In this document: positions 45,560 to 54,959 of the stretch, in pieces
Layout: every line of letters begins with the position of its first letter
Numbering within the stretch: the first letter of the stretch is position 1
Assembly: GCF_000614975.1 (NCBI RefSeq)
Contig: NZ_BALM01000009.1
Location: forward strand, 62,001-126,000
From: Shewanella marina JCM 15074
Lineage (GTDB): Bacteria > Pseudomonadota > Gammaproteobacteria > Enterobacterales > Shewanellaceae
Length of the DNA: 64,000 nucleotides
Direction: 5' to 3'
Translations under genes and position numbers: made by a program
The notes under the pieces: generated by a model
What the model was told of the DNA's origin: nothing
The model's input: only the letters and a program-made list of their open reading frames with translations
Databases searched by the model: none

Positions 45560-46092
45560 TTATTTATTAACGTAAGTTGCGGTTAAACGGGCATGTGCTA
45601 AAGATTTTGCATTTAGCATATAGCCGACTAATGCTTGCGAAGCATTTGCTGGAATGGCGAGCTTAGCATCAGGTAATGCCCATACCGTAAATTGATAACG
45701 GTGCATTTTGCCATTTGCAGGAGGACATACACCACCAAAACCTTTTACCCCATAATCGTTAGTTAACTCTGTTGCACCTTTAATATGGCCAGATTGATCA
45801 CGGCTTAATGTATGGGTTGTCGCTGGAATATTAATGACTTGCCAATGCCACCAACCGCTGCCCGCTGTCGGAGCGTCAGGATCAAATGCCGTAATTGCAA
45901 AACTCTTCGTCCTTTCGGCGCGCCACTCCAATTTAATTGTGGTGATTGATTGTCTCCAGTACAACCAAAGCCATTATAGGCATAGGTGCTTGCCATTAAT
46001 TGACCTTCGTGAATATCATGACTGGTTAATGTCATTGCTGAGCTGGTAAAAGAAACAAATGCCAGTAGTGGTAACAGTAGTTTTGCTTTCAT
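45560..46092 (-). pseudogene. YbhB/YbcL (Raf kinase inhibitor-like) protein, single frameshift
   Basis: A PEBP-fold protein with a signal peptide (MKAKLLLPLLAFVSFTSSA). The first frame ends NQSPQLNWSGAPKG, and the other resumes TKSFAITAFDPDAPTAGSGW with GFGGVCPPANGKMHRYQF. The join is near 45908-45912; one more base (GGACG to GGAACG) gives ~177 residues. PEBP proteins bind small anionic ligands; the bacterial role is unclear. Sequence error is more likely than decay. It is 18 bp upstream of araC on the same strand. Confidence 0.83.
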
Positions 46093-46394
46093 GGTTTTAT
46101 CCTCATCATCAAGTATGCAGCTAGTGTAGAGAAGATGAATACTGTTTTTACACCAATAAGTATCGTATGTTCATTATAAATAGTTATTTTGATACTTTTA
46201 GTATGTTTGTAAAAATTAATATGTCGCTAATCAATAAAAAAATAATGATTCAAAATATGATAAATTACTAATTTAGCTTTTAAAATCAGTCGATTAGAAC
46301 AATCTATAAAATTGTTTACAGTTAAATTTACAAAGCGGTTAATAATCTGGCAGGTAATTACACTAACGCAGCAAAGCAATAAGGGATAACGAAA
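46093..46394. other. AT-rich intergenic region between ybhB and sodC
   Basis: 302 bp, very AT-rich, between divergent genes. It must hold both promoters. I see no long dyad, repeat or ORF with an SD. Confidence 0.5.
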
Positions 46395-46913
46395 ATGAAA
46401 AAATCGCTTTTAGTATGTGCAATGTCTTTAGGACTTATGGGGCAGGCTGTTGCTGCGCAATCTCTTAAGGTTGATATGACTGATTTATCAAGTGGTCAAT
46501 CAGTAGGTGAAATCACTATTACAGCGAATCAATACGGCACTGTATTTAGCCCTGAGTTATCGGGGTTAGCGCCGGGGTTACATGGTTTTCATGTACATCA
46601 AAATCCAAGTTGTGCGCCACTTGAAAAAGACGGTAAAGTGATTGTTGGCGGTGCAGCAGGTGGTCATTATGATCCAACTAAAGCGGGTAAGCATGGTTAT
46701 CCTTGGGGTAACGACAACCATAAAGGCGATTTACCTGCATTATATGTCAACCAGCACGGTATGGCTGATAACCCTGTTTTATCACCACGTTTAACCATTG
46801 ACGAGTTAAAAGGCCGTTCGTTGATGATCCATGTTGGCGGAGATAACCATTCAGATCACCCTATGGCATTAGGCGGTGGTGGTGCTCGTATGGTGTGTGG
46901 TGTGATTAAATAA
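46395..46913 (+). CDS. sodC: Cu-Zn superoxide dismutase, periplasmic
   Basis: A 172-residue exported SodC (signal [20 protein letters not shown]). Copper and zinc ligands: [10 protein letters not shown] (two His and the disulfide Cys), GGHYDP, and [16 protein letters not shown]. The second disulfide Cys is in RMVCGVIK. It removes superoxide in the periplasm. A good SD (AAGGGAT) precedes the start, and a hairpin terminator follows. Confidence 0.96.
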   Translation: MKKSLLVCAMSLGLMGQAVAAQSLKVDMTDLSSGQSVGEITITANQYGTVFSPELSGLAPGLHGFHVHQNPSCAPLEKDGKVIVGGAAGGHYDPTKAGKHGYPWGNDNHKGDLPALYVNQHGMADNPVLSPRLTIDELKGRSLMIHVGGDNHSDHPMALGGGGARMVCGVIK

Positions 46914-46933
46914 TTTTATCTAAATTAAACAAG

Positions 46934-46960
46934 AGGCAGCTAAATTAGCTGCCTTTTTTG
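46934..46960 (+). terminator. Terminator after sodC
   Basis: AGGCAGCTAA / TTAGCTGCCT around one base, then six T. Confidence 0.9.
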
Positions 46961-47072
46961 TACCTTACAAAAATGTAAACTAGCGGCAAAGTTACTGACA
47001 GCTTCTCTAGTTATGATGGCCTCATTGAATAGGGGCTCAGCTTGAGTACCTTATAATTTGAGGATAATCATC

Positions 47073-47579
47073 ATGAATACATTTTTTAAATCTAGTTTAG
47101 CCATTGCCATCGTTTCAGCAACCCTAGCAACCGCACCAGCCTTTGCCGATGATCAACCTATGACCTTAGCTACGATTAATCAAGCGAAAGTGAGCCTAAC
47201 CGATGCCATTAATCGTGCTGAGCAAGCCACTAAAGCAACAGCAATTAGCGCTGAATTCGAGCAAGGTTATATGAGCAATCAATATGAAATTAAGTTAATA
47301 AGTGCTAATGGTATCGAACTTGAGCGCTATATTAATACTCAAACAGGTGAGGTTACAGCCCCTACTTTTGCAGATAATGATTATGATCGTGAGGATCAGC
47401 AAATTGTTGCAGCATTAAATAGTGGTAAAGTGCAAACCTTAGTGGCGGCAATTAAGCAAACAGAGGCCGAGTTTAACAGCAAGGTTTATGACATTGAGCT
47501 TGATATGCACCACGGCAAAATTGGTTATGAAGCAAAGGGGTTAACAGCCAACGGCCGTTATCTTGAAACCCGCTTTTAG
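47073..47579 (+). CDS. Periplasmic PepSY-domain protein
   Basis: A 168-residue exported protein, signal MNTFFKSSLAIAIVSATLAT then APAFA. Two PepSY-like repeats can be seen: residues ~40-95 (SLTDAINRAEQ ... YEIKLISANGIELERYINTQ) and ~110-165. PepSY domains often act as inhibitors or sensors in the envelope. It heads an operon with a small membrane protein and a two-component pair, so it may be the sensor's ligand-binding partner. ATG 47073 with GAGGAT upstream. Confidence 0.85.
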   Translation: MNTFFKSSLAIAIVSATLATAPAFADDQPMTLATINQAKVSLTDAINRAEQATKATAISAEFEQGYMSNQYEIKLISANGIELERYINTQTGEVTAPTFADNDYDREDQQIVAALNSGKVQTLVAAIKQTEAEFNSKVYDIELDMHHGKIGYEAKGLTANGRYLETRF

Positions 47580-47648
47580 CACAAATTTATAACTGTTAGA
47601 CCAATCACATACTGAGTGTGATTGGATTAAACCTTAAGAGAGGTTGTG

Positions 47649-47888
47649 ATGAAACTACCGAGTAAGCAACAAGCAACATCGTTTTTGATTGGTGCGATTG
47701 AGTTAACTACTATGCTATTGAGCATTAGTTTCTTCTTTATTTTAGGCCTAATTAGCTTAGGTGGTTGTGTGTTGATGGGAGCGATTGCGCGCACTTTGCA
47801 TTGGTTAGAAACTAAAGCAAAAAAGCCACAACAAGCAGTAAAAGCAGTTAATCCGCTTGACCGTCATCATGTAATCACTCCACTATGA
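47649..47888 (+). CDS. Small single-helix membrane protein in two-component operon
   Basis: A 79-residue protein with one strong hydrophobic stretch (residues ~10-45) and a basic, cytoplasmic-looking tail (TKAKKPQQAVKAV). It has AGAGAGG as SD, and ATG 47649 is preferred to GTG 47646. It lies between the PepSY gene and the response regulator gene on the same strand. No family is recognised; a link to the sensor kinase is inferred from position only. Confidence 0.65.
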   Translation: MKLPSKQQATSFLIGAIELTTMLLSISFFFILGLISLGGCVLMGAIARTLHWLETKAKKPQQAVKAVNPLDRHHVITPL

Positions 47889-47921
47889 CCGCTTAAGTTA
47901 TCGTGATTAATAAGATTATTT

Positions 47922-48620
47922 ATGCAGATATTATTAGTAGAAGATGACCAGAGCTTAAGTCAGTATATTGAAAAAGGCTTAACTGAGTCTGGTCATAAGG
48001 TGGAAGTGTGCGATAACGGCAAGTTTGCCTTAGCCTTAATTATGGCAACTCAATATGATGTTGCCATTGTTGATCGCATGCTGCCAGGGCTTGATGGCTT
48101 ATCATTAGTTAAAGCGATGCGAGCGGCGCAAGTGGCTACGCCTGTGTTGTTTTTAACCGCCTTAGGTGGTGTAGATGATCGTGTTGAAGGATTAGAAGCA
48201 GGTGGTGATGACTATCTGACTAAGCCTTTTGCCTTTGTTGAATTATTAGCACGGGTGACGGCATTATCTCGTCGTAATAGCCATGTGCAAATGGCGGCTA
48301 ACACTGTGATGGAATTTGCAGATATAAAGCTGGATATGACCCAACATACCGTGAGTCGACAAGGTCAATATCTAGATTTACAGCCGAAAGAATATCGAAT
48401 TTTAGAACTGTTTATGCGACATCCAGGCAAAGTCATTACCCGTACTATGTTGCTTGAGCATGTGTGGGATATCCATTTTGATCCACAAACCAGTGTGGTA
48501 GAAACTCACATTAGTCGTTTACGTAATAAACTTGAAAAACCTTTTAGTGATAGCCTGATTCAAACCGTGCGCGGGGCAGGTTATAAACTGGAGTTACGCC
48601 CTCTAAAAACGCAGGAGTAA
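47922..48620 (+). CDS. OmpR/PhoB-family response regulator
   Basis: A 232-residue regulator. The receiver domain has the acidic pocket EDD (residues 7-9), phospho-acceptor D51 in AIVDRMLPG and the Lys in LTKPFAFVE. The C-terminal winged helix is LQPKEYRILELFMRHPGKVI ... VVETHISRLRNKL. It pairs with the sensor kinase 3 bases downstream. Targets may include the PepSY gene. Confidence 0.95.
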   Translation: MQILLVEDDQSLSQYIEKGLTESGHKVEVCDNGKFALALIMATQYDVAIVDRMLPGLDGLSLVKAMRAAQVATPVLFLTALGGVDDRVEGLEAGGDDYLTKPFAFVELLARVTALSRRNSHVQMAANTVMEFADIKLDMTQHTVSRQGQYLDLQPKEYRILELFMRHPGKVITRTMLLEHVWDIHFDPQTSVVETHISRLRNKLEKPFSDSLIQTVRGAGYKLELRPLKTQE

Positions 48621-48623
48621 TTG

Positions 48624-49838
48624 ATGCGTACTACTGCTTCCCGCTTTATTCAACAATTAAATATCGCTAGATTTATGCCGTCGTGGTTACGAAGCTCCGC
48701 TATTCAGCAAGGGATTATGCTGGTGGCGATTTTTTTAAGTAGCTTAGTGCTAATGGCGATGTTGACCTATGCCTATGTTGATCATCAACTTGATGATATG
48801 GAACATGATATTACCGAGCAGTCGAAAACCAGTTTGCAGGTTGGGCAGCAGGGCTATGTTGATGGCGATGATATTATTGATAGCGATGAGATGCTAACAG
48901 TATTGTCTACTGGTTTTGGTATTGCTGGCGTCTTAGTGTCCATTATTATTGGCTTGATTATGGCCGCCATTAGCCGCCGTAGTCAGCTTAAAATTGCACG
49001 TATTGAGCAAGTATTGATTAGCGCAGCTGAAGGCGATTTAAGTGTGCGCACTGGGGTTAAATATGGACATAATGATTTAACTCGAATTGCCCGGTCAGTG
49101 GATGACATGCTGGATCGATTACAGGCGACTGTTGCGGCAATGGGGGATATTTCGGCCAATATTGCTCATGAGTTAAAAACGCCGATTAGCCGCTTACGCC
49201 ATAACTTAATTCAACTTGATGAGCACTTGAATGAACAAGCTGTAGCAGATGAGATGATGCAACAGCAGTTGGATAAAGCGTTGCGAGACTCACAACGGAT
49301 CACCGATACTTTTGATGCCTTATTACGCATCTCACAAATTGAATCAGGTGCCCGCAGAAGTCGTTTTACCCAAGTTGATATTAATCAGATCTTAGCCTTA
49401 GTTGATGATATTTATGTGGATGTGGCTGAAGATGCACAAATGACGTTAACTATCTCGCCACTGACAGCGCAGCCATTGAATGTGTTAGGCGATAAAGAAT
49501 TATTAACTCAATTACTGATTAATTTGGTTGAAAATGCCATTCGTTATTGTCCGCTACAGGCACAAATAATGCTGCAGGCCAAAATGGTGCGACTTGAACA
49601 ACAAACAATTGTTCGTATTCGATTAGATGATAATGGTCCCGGTATTGCTAAAGAGCATATTGAGCGAGTATTCGAACGTTTATATCGAGTAGATAAAAGT
49701 CGTACTGATGGAGGTTTAGGCTTGGGCTTATCACTTGCAAAAGCGGTTGTTCAACTGCACCACGGACATATTCGCTTGTATGACAATATGCCCGGCCTTG
49801 GTGTTGAAATTGATATCCCTATTTGTGAACGCGGATAG
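48624..49838 (+). CDS. Sensor histidine kinase
   Basis: A 404-residue membrane kinase. Two N-terminal helices flank a short (~50 residue) periplasmic part. A HAMP-like segment follows, then the phospho-acceptor NIAHELKTPISRLRHNL and an ATPase with LINLVENAIRY (N box), DDNGPGIAKEH (G1) and GGLGLGLSLAKAVVQ (G2). ATG 48624 is preferred to TTG 48621; GGAG precedes it. A small periplasmic loop leaves room for the PepSY protein as an external sensor. Confidence 0.93.
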   Translation: MRTTASRFIQQLNIARFMPSWLRSSAIQQGIMLVAIFLSSLVLMAMLTYAYVDHQLDDMEHDITEQSKTSLQVGQQGYVDGDDIIDSDEMLTVLSTGFGIAGVLVSIIIGLIMAAISRRSQLKIARIEQVLISAAEGDLSVRTGVKYGHNDLTRIARSVDDMLDRLQATVAAMGDISANIAHELKTPISRLRHNLIQLDEHLNEQAVADEMMQQQLDKALRDSQRITDTFDALLRISQIESGARRSRFTQVDINQILALVDDIYVDVAEDAQMTLTISPLTAQPLNVLGDKELLTQLLINLVENAIRYCPLQAQIMLQAKMVRLEQQTIVRIRLDDNGPGIAKEHIERVFERLYRVDKSRTDGGLGLGLSLAKAVVQLHHGHIRLYDNMPGLGVEIDIPICERG

Positions 49839-50070
49839 AGAAAATCAAGTTGTCTGTTCATTTCATTAGCTTAGGATATGCGCTGTAAGATAAATACAGC
49901 GCATATTGTCAGTATTACGCCTGCCTTAAATACTCATCTCTTATTGAATAGTTTTATTAGTTTTTAGTTTTCAAATATTTAGTCTAAGTATTGGATTTGG
50001 TATCTGCGTGATTGGCTATTTTTAGCAATTAAGTATTTAGCGTTTTAGGTGCAATACAATCAATATCTGT

Positions 50071-50110
50071 TTATTTGTCTTTTACTTATGGGTAAGTAAA
50101 AGACAAATAA
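50071..50110 (+). promoter_or_regulatory. Perfect 18-bp hairpin next to a ribosome binding site
   Basis: TTATTTGTCTTTTACTTA, loop TGGG, then its exact complement, ending 9 bases before the ATG at 50120. The SD (AAAGAG) begins as the stem ends. As RNA it would place a long AU stem against the start region; as DNA it could be an operator. Confidence 0.7.
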
Positions 50111-50119
50111 AGAGTTGTT

Positions 50120-51424
50120 ATGAAGACTTGTTTAAGCATCATCATATTACTGAGTTTATTAATCTTAAATGGCTGTGATGGTGATGAAAATGGTATGAAT
50201 CGCGCAGTGGTTGCTGAATTAATACCTAGCAGATTAACCGCTGAATTTGTCAAAACAGCGGTAAGTTGTGGGTATGAGCAAGCTAATACTGATGCAGTCA
50301 TTATTGAACATGCGGCAGATGGTAGCATGGCCCAAATTCATCATGTTGATGGTCAAGGTAAGATAGATATTGTATGGCCTGATAATCAACGCCACCTTAC
50401 GGTTATCGAAGATCCAAATCAGCTCGAACTGCAAAGTCATCTCTATTTAGCTGCTGGCGATTTTGGTAAATTCCGCTTATACCAATATTCGTTAGATGAG
50501 TTTTGCCATTGCCGTTCAATGCGCTTTGACCTTAGTCAAATTAAGCAAGATTACCCTAATCATGTTATCACTATTGCGGGTAGTGAAAGCGGCGCAGATG
50601 TCGTTGAGCATACTGTATGTGGGACTCGTGATACTGATTTACCTATGCTTGATATCACCTTATTTAGTGAGTCTGGTGATCCATCTTTTGCTGCTTTATT
50701 AAATCCCTACCATTATGGGGCATTAACTCAAACCACAGTATTACCCAGTACAATTTTTGAGGGCGAAACACAGCAAGGGGTGGAGCTTGATATCCCTCTT
50801 AAGAGTGAATTTCTTCAATATGTACGTAGTTATGCCAATACCATATATGGTCCTTTACAGCTAAGTCACTTTGAGCAACCCCGTGTCGTGATCTTTCCGT
50901 TATTACATGTCGATAATCGAGTACGAATGGCAATAGCCAAAATCCATGACGATGATGTTTGGGGGAGATTGTTGCAATATCAAGTTCAGGAATTAAGTGT
51001 TGATGTTAATAGTTCAATCGAGTTGGATGACTTTTCATATGACAATACGATATTTACTGAAGCAATACTGGCATTTTGGCAGCAGTTAGATAATGGCGTT
51101 AATGAGTATGATTTTAAATCAATAGCGAATGGTCGCAATGTACTTCAGGTCACTCGAGGGGCTAATGATTATTTTTGGCACATATATGCTCCCGTAACTG
51201 GCACATTTGTTGAATTAACCTTGCATGAAAGTATCAATAACCAGATTAGGTTATATCCTTTTGTTTCTCTGTCTAGTGCCATATTCGGTCATCAACAAGA
51301 GGGTGGCATTGATGAGTATCGGCGTCAACTAGCACTGGAATCTAGATTGGTACACGCTAAGCGCAGTGAATATTTTGCACCTTATCGCTTGGAACAACTT
51401 TCTATAATAGGTGCGGCTAATTAA
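50120..51424 (+). CDS. Hypothetical 434-residue lipoprotein
   Basis: A lipoprotein: a short signal ends LILNGC (Cys ~19) and is followed by an acidic linker DGDENG. The mature part (~415 residues) is not recognised. It is rich in beta-type stretches (VVIFPLLHVDNRVRMAIAKI) with four Cys around residues 72-170, in CHC and CG contexts. No catalytic motif was seen. It stands alone between non-coding stretches of 281 and ~200 bp. The hairpin at its start suggests tight control. Confidence 0.7.
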   Translation: MKTCLSIIILLSLLILNGCDGDENGMNRAVVAELIPSRLTAEFVKTAVSCGYEQANTDAVIIEHAADGSMAQIHHVDGQGKIDIVWPDNQRHLTVIEDPNQLELQSHLYLAAGDFGKFRLYQYSLDEFCHCRSMRFDLSQIKQDYPNHVITIAGSESGADVVEHTVCGTRDTDLPMLDITLFSESGDPSFAALLNPYHYGALTQTTVLPSTIFEGETQQGVELDIPLKSEFLQYVRSYANTIYGPLQLSHFEQPRVVIFPLLHVDNRVRMAIAKIHDDDVWGRLLQYQVQELSVDVNSSIELDDFSYDNTIFTEAILAFWQQLDNGVNEYDFKSIANGRNVLQVTRGANDYFWHIYAPVTGTFVELTLHESINNQIRLYPFVSLSSAIFGHQQEGGIDEYRRQLALESRLVHAKRSEYFAPYRLEQLSIIGAAN

Positions 51425-51627
51425 TGACTGATTTATATCTGGTAAATATGATTTATTTTAGTGTTTTATCGATGAATAGTTATAAAAATAAGCATTAAAC
51501 ATTATTAGAATTGATAAGTTTTAAAATAAGCATTAGATAAGTGTCACTTCAAATTAGTGCATTTTAGTCTCTTTATACTGTAGCGCTATACATAGTTACC
51601 GACTCAAACATGGAAGAGATACCTCAT

Positions 51628-52095
51628 ATGAATAACAAACTAATCAATGCATTCATCTTATCAACATCATTAGCTATTTCTGCTGGCGCACAAGCATATA
51701 ACGCGGAATTAGCGAATAGTTACCAGACATTATTTACCCAAGTTAAAGGCGGCGCTGCGGGTAAACATATTGGGTTAATGCCGGTATCAGCGTTTATTAA
51801 TGATGTAAAAGCAGGTAAAGATATGGTGGCGATTGATATTCGTACTCCTGCGGAAATGGATGTATTCGGCTTAACGCTGCCGCATAGCATGAGCATTGCA
51901 GCAGATCAGATATTTATCAAAGAGAATCTTGCTAAAATCCCGAAAGATAAGCCAGTTGTGATTGTATGTAAGTCAGGCGCACGTGCTACCGCAATTGGTA
52001 CTGGTTTACGTCATATTGGCTTTACTAACGTTAAAATTTTAAAAGGTGGCATGAAAAGCCTAAGTGCTTACATGGGACCGAAAGAGATTAACTAA
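51628..52095 (+). CDS. Periplasmic rhodanese-domain protein
   Basis: A ~155-residue exported single rhodanese domain (signal MNNKLINAFILSTSLAIS to AGAQA). The active-site loop is VIVCKSGARA, with the persulfide Cys, and the substrate side is MVAIDIRTPAEMDV. It could carry sulfane sulfur in the periplasm. The ATG at 51628 with GGAAGAG upstream is chosen; ATG 51610 is an alternative. Adjacent to sseA, a second sulfurtransferase. Confidence 0.9.
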   Translation: MNNKLINAFILSTSLAISAGAQAYNAELANSYQTLFTQVKGGAAGKHIGLMPVSAFINDVKAGKDMVAIDIRTPAEMDVFGLTLPHSMSIAADQIFIKENLAKIPKDKPVVIVCKSGARATAIGTGLRHIGFTNVKILKGGMKSLSAYMGPKEIN

Positions 52096-52115
52096 TACTT
52101 GCAATAGTTTGTCTT

Positions 52116-52142
52116 AAGCCACTCATGTAGTGGCTTTTTTGT
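52116..52142 (+). terminator. Terminator after rhodanese gene
   Basis: AAGCCACT / AGTGGCTT with a 5-nt loop and T run. Confidence 0.87.
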
Positions 52143-52230
52143 TTTTAACTGAATAAGAAAAATAGGGCATAGTAAAAAATAAACAGAGGTTTATACTGAC
52201 AAACAGTTATCAACCAGTGAGAATATTATC

Positions 52231-53061
52231 ATGTCATCCCCATTAGTCGATTGTGTTTGGTTAGCTGAACATTTAAATGATCAAAACTTAGTTATTCTAG
52301 ATGCCAGTATGGAACATGTGGTGGCTAAAGAACCGCTAGTCTATGAACATTTTTGTTGCATCCCTAATGCGATAGCATGTGATATTGAACAGGTGTTTGT
52401 TGATAAAAATTCAGCACAAGTACATACCATGCCGACGGCTGAGCAGTTTACTCAAGCAGCGCAGCAATTGGGCATCAATCAAGATACGGTTGTGGTGATT
52501 TATGATAACCAAGGGGTTTATAGCGCGCCGCGAGCTTGGTGGATGTTTAAAGTGATGGGCTTTGATAAAGTCTATCTATTAGATGGTGGTTTACCACAGT
52601 GGCAGGCTCAAGGTTATACGGTATCTGAGCAATATGGCATTGCTAAAACTGGTTATGTCATCGCTGATAGGCAAGTTGAGTGTATAAAAGATGCAACTCA
52701 AGTACTTGCTAGTATTGATGATGCAAAGGTGCAAATTATTGATGCAAGAGGTCCCACTAGATTTGATGGCAGCGCACCAGAACCAAGAGCGAGAATGCGT
52801 TCAGGCCATATTCCAAATTCGATTAATTTGCCTTTTATGCAAGTATTAAGTGGTGATTGCTATTTAAGTGGCACTGAACTACAAGCCTTATTTGGCAGCC
52901 GTGATATCGATTTGAATAAACAACTGATCTTTAGCTGTGGTTCGGGTATTACGGCTTGTATTATTTTATTGGCGGCAGTTATTGCAGGAGCTAAAAAGAT
53001 TAGCTTATATGATGGTTCATGGGCTGAATGGGGCGCCGATCCAAAGTGGCCCATTGCTTGA
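52231..53061 (+). CDS. sseA: 3-mercaptopyruvate/thiosulfate sulfurtransferase
   Basis: A 276-residue cytoplasmic protein with two rhodanese domains. The N-terminal domain is inactive: it has DNQGVYSAPRAWWMFKVMGF. The C-terminal domain has the catalytic loop FSCGSGITACI, whose CGSGITA pattern is that of mercaptopyruvate sulfurtransferases. RSGHIPNSINLPF is conserved. It moves sulfur from mercaptopyruvate to cyanide or thiols. Single gene, terminator after it. Confidence 0.92.
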   Translation: MSSPLVDCVWLAEHLNDQNLVILDASMEHVVAKEPLVYEHFCCIPNAIACDIEQVFVDKNSAQVHTMPTAEQFTQAAQQLGINQDTVVVIYDNQGVYSAPRAWWMFKVMGFDKVYLLDGGLPQWQAQGYTVSEQYGIAKTGYVIADRQVECIKDATQVLASIDDAKVQIIDARGPTRFDGSAPEPRARMRSGHIPNSINLPFMQVLSGDCYLSGTELQALFGSRDIDLNKQLIFSCGSGITACIILLAAVIAGAKKISLYDGSWAEWGADPKWPIA

Positions 53062-53080
53062 GAGCGGATAGTTAATGGCT

Positions 53081-53119
53081 AAATACAACAAAGGCTGCAA
53101 TGCAGCCTTTGTTGTATTT
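53081..53119. terminator. Very strong bidirectional terminator sseA/ybaK
   Basis: A 39-bp perfect inverted repeat: two 19-bp arms around one base, core AAAGGCTGCA/TGCAGCCTTT, with A/T tails on both ends, between convergent genes. Confidence 0.9.
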
Positions 53120-53143
53120 GCAGCGTGAGCTTTGAGTATGGAT

Positions 53144-53623
53144 TTAGCTCTCAGCCATAATCGCTAAAAACTCACCACGGCACAATTTCGCTAAATCTTG
53201 TGGTGCCATACATATTTCAAGTCCACGGCGACCGGCACTGACATAGATTTTGTCAAAACTAAGCGCAGTGGCATCAATTAACGTCGGTAGTTGTTTCTTT
53301 TGGCCGAGCGGGCTAATGCCCCCCACTAAATAACCTGATGATTTTTGTGCTAGTTGTGGGTTTGCCATCACCAATTTCTTTTGTTTTAGCCCTTTGGCAG
53401 CCGCTTTTAGGCTAAGTTGATGGCTTACTGGTACTAGTGCAACACCTAATGGTGCGGTTTTATCATCATGCGCGACCAATAATGTTTTGAATACTTGGTC
53501 AGGATTTAAATCAAGTGCATGTGCCGCTTCTTCTCCGTAAGAAGGGGCATCTTTACAGTGGGTATATTCAAGTAGCTCGTACACCACTTTGGCTTTCTTT
53601 GCCACGGCCGTTGCTGGAGTCAT
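53144..53623 (-). CDS. ybaK: Cys-tRNA(Pro)/Cys-tRNA(Cys) deacylase YbaK
   Basis: A 159-residue YbaK/EbsC protein that clears mischarged Cys-tRNA(Pro). The catalytic lysine is in DPDQVFKTLLVAHDD. GISPLGQKKQLPTLID and SAGRRGLEICMAPQDL are conserved. It converges on sseA. No clear linkage with other genes. Confidence 0.94.
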   Translation of the reverse strand: MTPATAVAKKAKVVYELLEYTHCKDAPSYGEEAAHALDLNPDQVFKTLLVAHDDKTAPLGVALVPVSHQLSLKAAAKGLKQKKLVMANPQLAQKSSGYLVGGISPLGQKKQLPTLIDATALSFDKIYVSAGRRGLEICMAPQDLAKLCRGEFLAIMAES

Positions 53624-53718
53624 AGTTACATCTCAAACGCGGAGTAAAACGGTATTTTACGCTGTTCTTTATTGAGATGGAAATGTATCCAATGGTTTAC
53701 TCTAGATCTAAAAGAATA

Positions 53719-53754
53719 AACAAGCGCTGTCCAGATAATGGTTTCGCGCTTGTT
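53719..53754 (-). terminator. Hairpin downstream of the EamA gene
   Basis: The 9-bp stem AACAAGCGC / GCGCTTGTT lies 25 bp beyond the EamA stop (minus strand). An AT-rich tail follows on that strand. Confidence 0.6.
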
Positions 53755-53778
53755 ATTTGAGAATAAGGCTAGGTCAAA

Positions 53779-54686
53779 CTAAGGCTTAATTGGCATATGT
53801 TTGTCGCACAGTTTTGGTAGTACTTTTTGTAAAATCATGCCACTTAAAATAAAGGCGAGACCAATATACGTAGCACTGGCAATCTGCTCTTTTAAGATAA
53901 GTGCGATAAAGACTATCGACATTACTGGGGTTAAAAAGGCTAGGGTGCTGATATTAGCTGTTCGTTCGCAATTTTTAAGTGCCATTAACCATAATACAAA
54001 AGTGATGCCCATTTCGAATAAACCAACATAAGCGCCAGCCAGTAATGCCTGAGGATTAAGATCTGGCATACCGTCAGTAAACATGAGTGTGGTAAAAATA
54101 AACGGCAATGCGATTAAGAAGCTCAGTAACAGGCTAACGATAGGATCGCCTTATCTTTAGTATTGATAATCCAATATAGACACCAAAATAGGGTACTGGC
54201 CAATGCCAGTAAAATGCCCATAGGGCTATCGAAAGTGAAGCTGGCAAGGTTGCCGCCTGTGGCAATAATAAAGACTCCAGCATAAGCAATGCTTGCTGCC
54301 AAAATATCAGTGGTTCTTAATTTTTGCTTTAACAGTGGCGCGGCAACCAATGGCAGCAATACCGCCCAAGTATAATTAAGCGACAATGCTTGCTGGGCAG
54401 GTAGTAAATCGTAAGCTTTAAATAACACCAAATAATATAGAAATGGATTAAGTAATCCCGTTTGCAGATAAAATAGGGGGCGCTGGTTAAATTGGCTGCA
54501 TAATAAGCCTATTTTGCCTTGGTATGCCAATATAAGGCTTAGGCTCGTGATTGAAGTGATAACGGCCACAAACACCAGTTGCAGTGGGCTGAAATGGTTA
54601 AGGGCTAATTTGAATGCGGTTGCCACTGTTGACCAAAGACAAACGGCAGCAAAACCGTATAGATAAGCTAATGTAGAGCGGTTCAA
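53779..54686 (-). pseudogene. EamA/DMT-family exporter, single frameshift
   Basis: A ten-helix drug/metabolite transporter of about 302 residues. The first frame carries EamA repeat 1 to WIINTKDK. The second continues DPIVSLLLSFLIALPFIFTT to the end, with GLFEMGITFVLWLMALK and FLTPVMSIVFIAL. The join is near 54145-54150; one additional base restores it. Start is TTG 54686 with AGGAC upstream. Substrate unknown. Probably intact in the organism and misread here. Confidence 0.85.
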
Positions 54687-54878
54687 GGTTAGTCCTGTTG
54701 CATCAGTGTGATCTAATGCTAATTATAGGTAGTCAGATTGTATACATTATACAGTGATATTAGCCATTCATCATTTTATTTCAATTTTTTTAGTTTTTTG
54801 CCCTTGTAATCTTTTTGGCTGTCCCAATATATGAATCAAGGACGAAATTGGGTACACAAAAAAAGTGTGAAGTTAGGG

Positions 54879-54907
54879 CTTGAAATTAAATTCGCCTATC
54901 CCCATAT
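54879..54907 (+). promoter_or_regulatory. Sigma-32 heat-shock promoter of dnaK
   Basis: CTTGAAA (54879-54885), a 14-base spacer, and CCCCATAT (54900-54907) match the RpoH consensus CTTGAAA-N11-15-CCCCATNT at all fixed positions. It lies 52 bp before the dnaK start. Confidence 0.93.
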
Positions 54908-54959
54908 CGAACAACAGATAAAGATTTAAGTATTATATTAGAAGTTTTTGGAGGACCCC

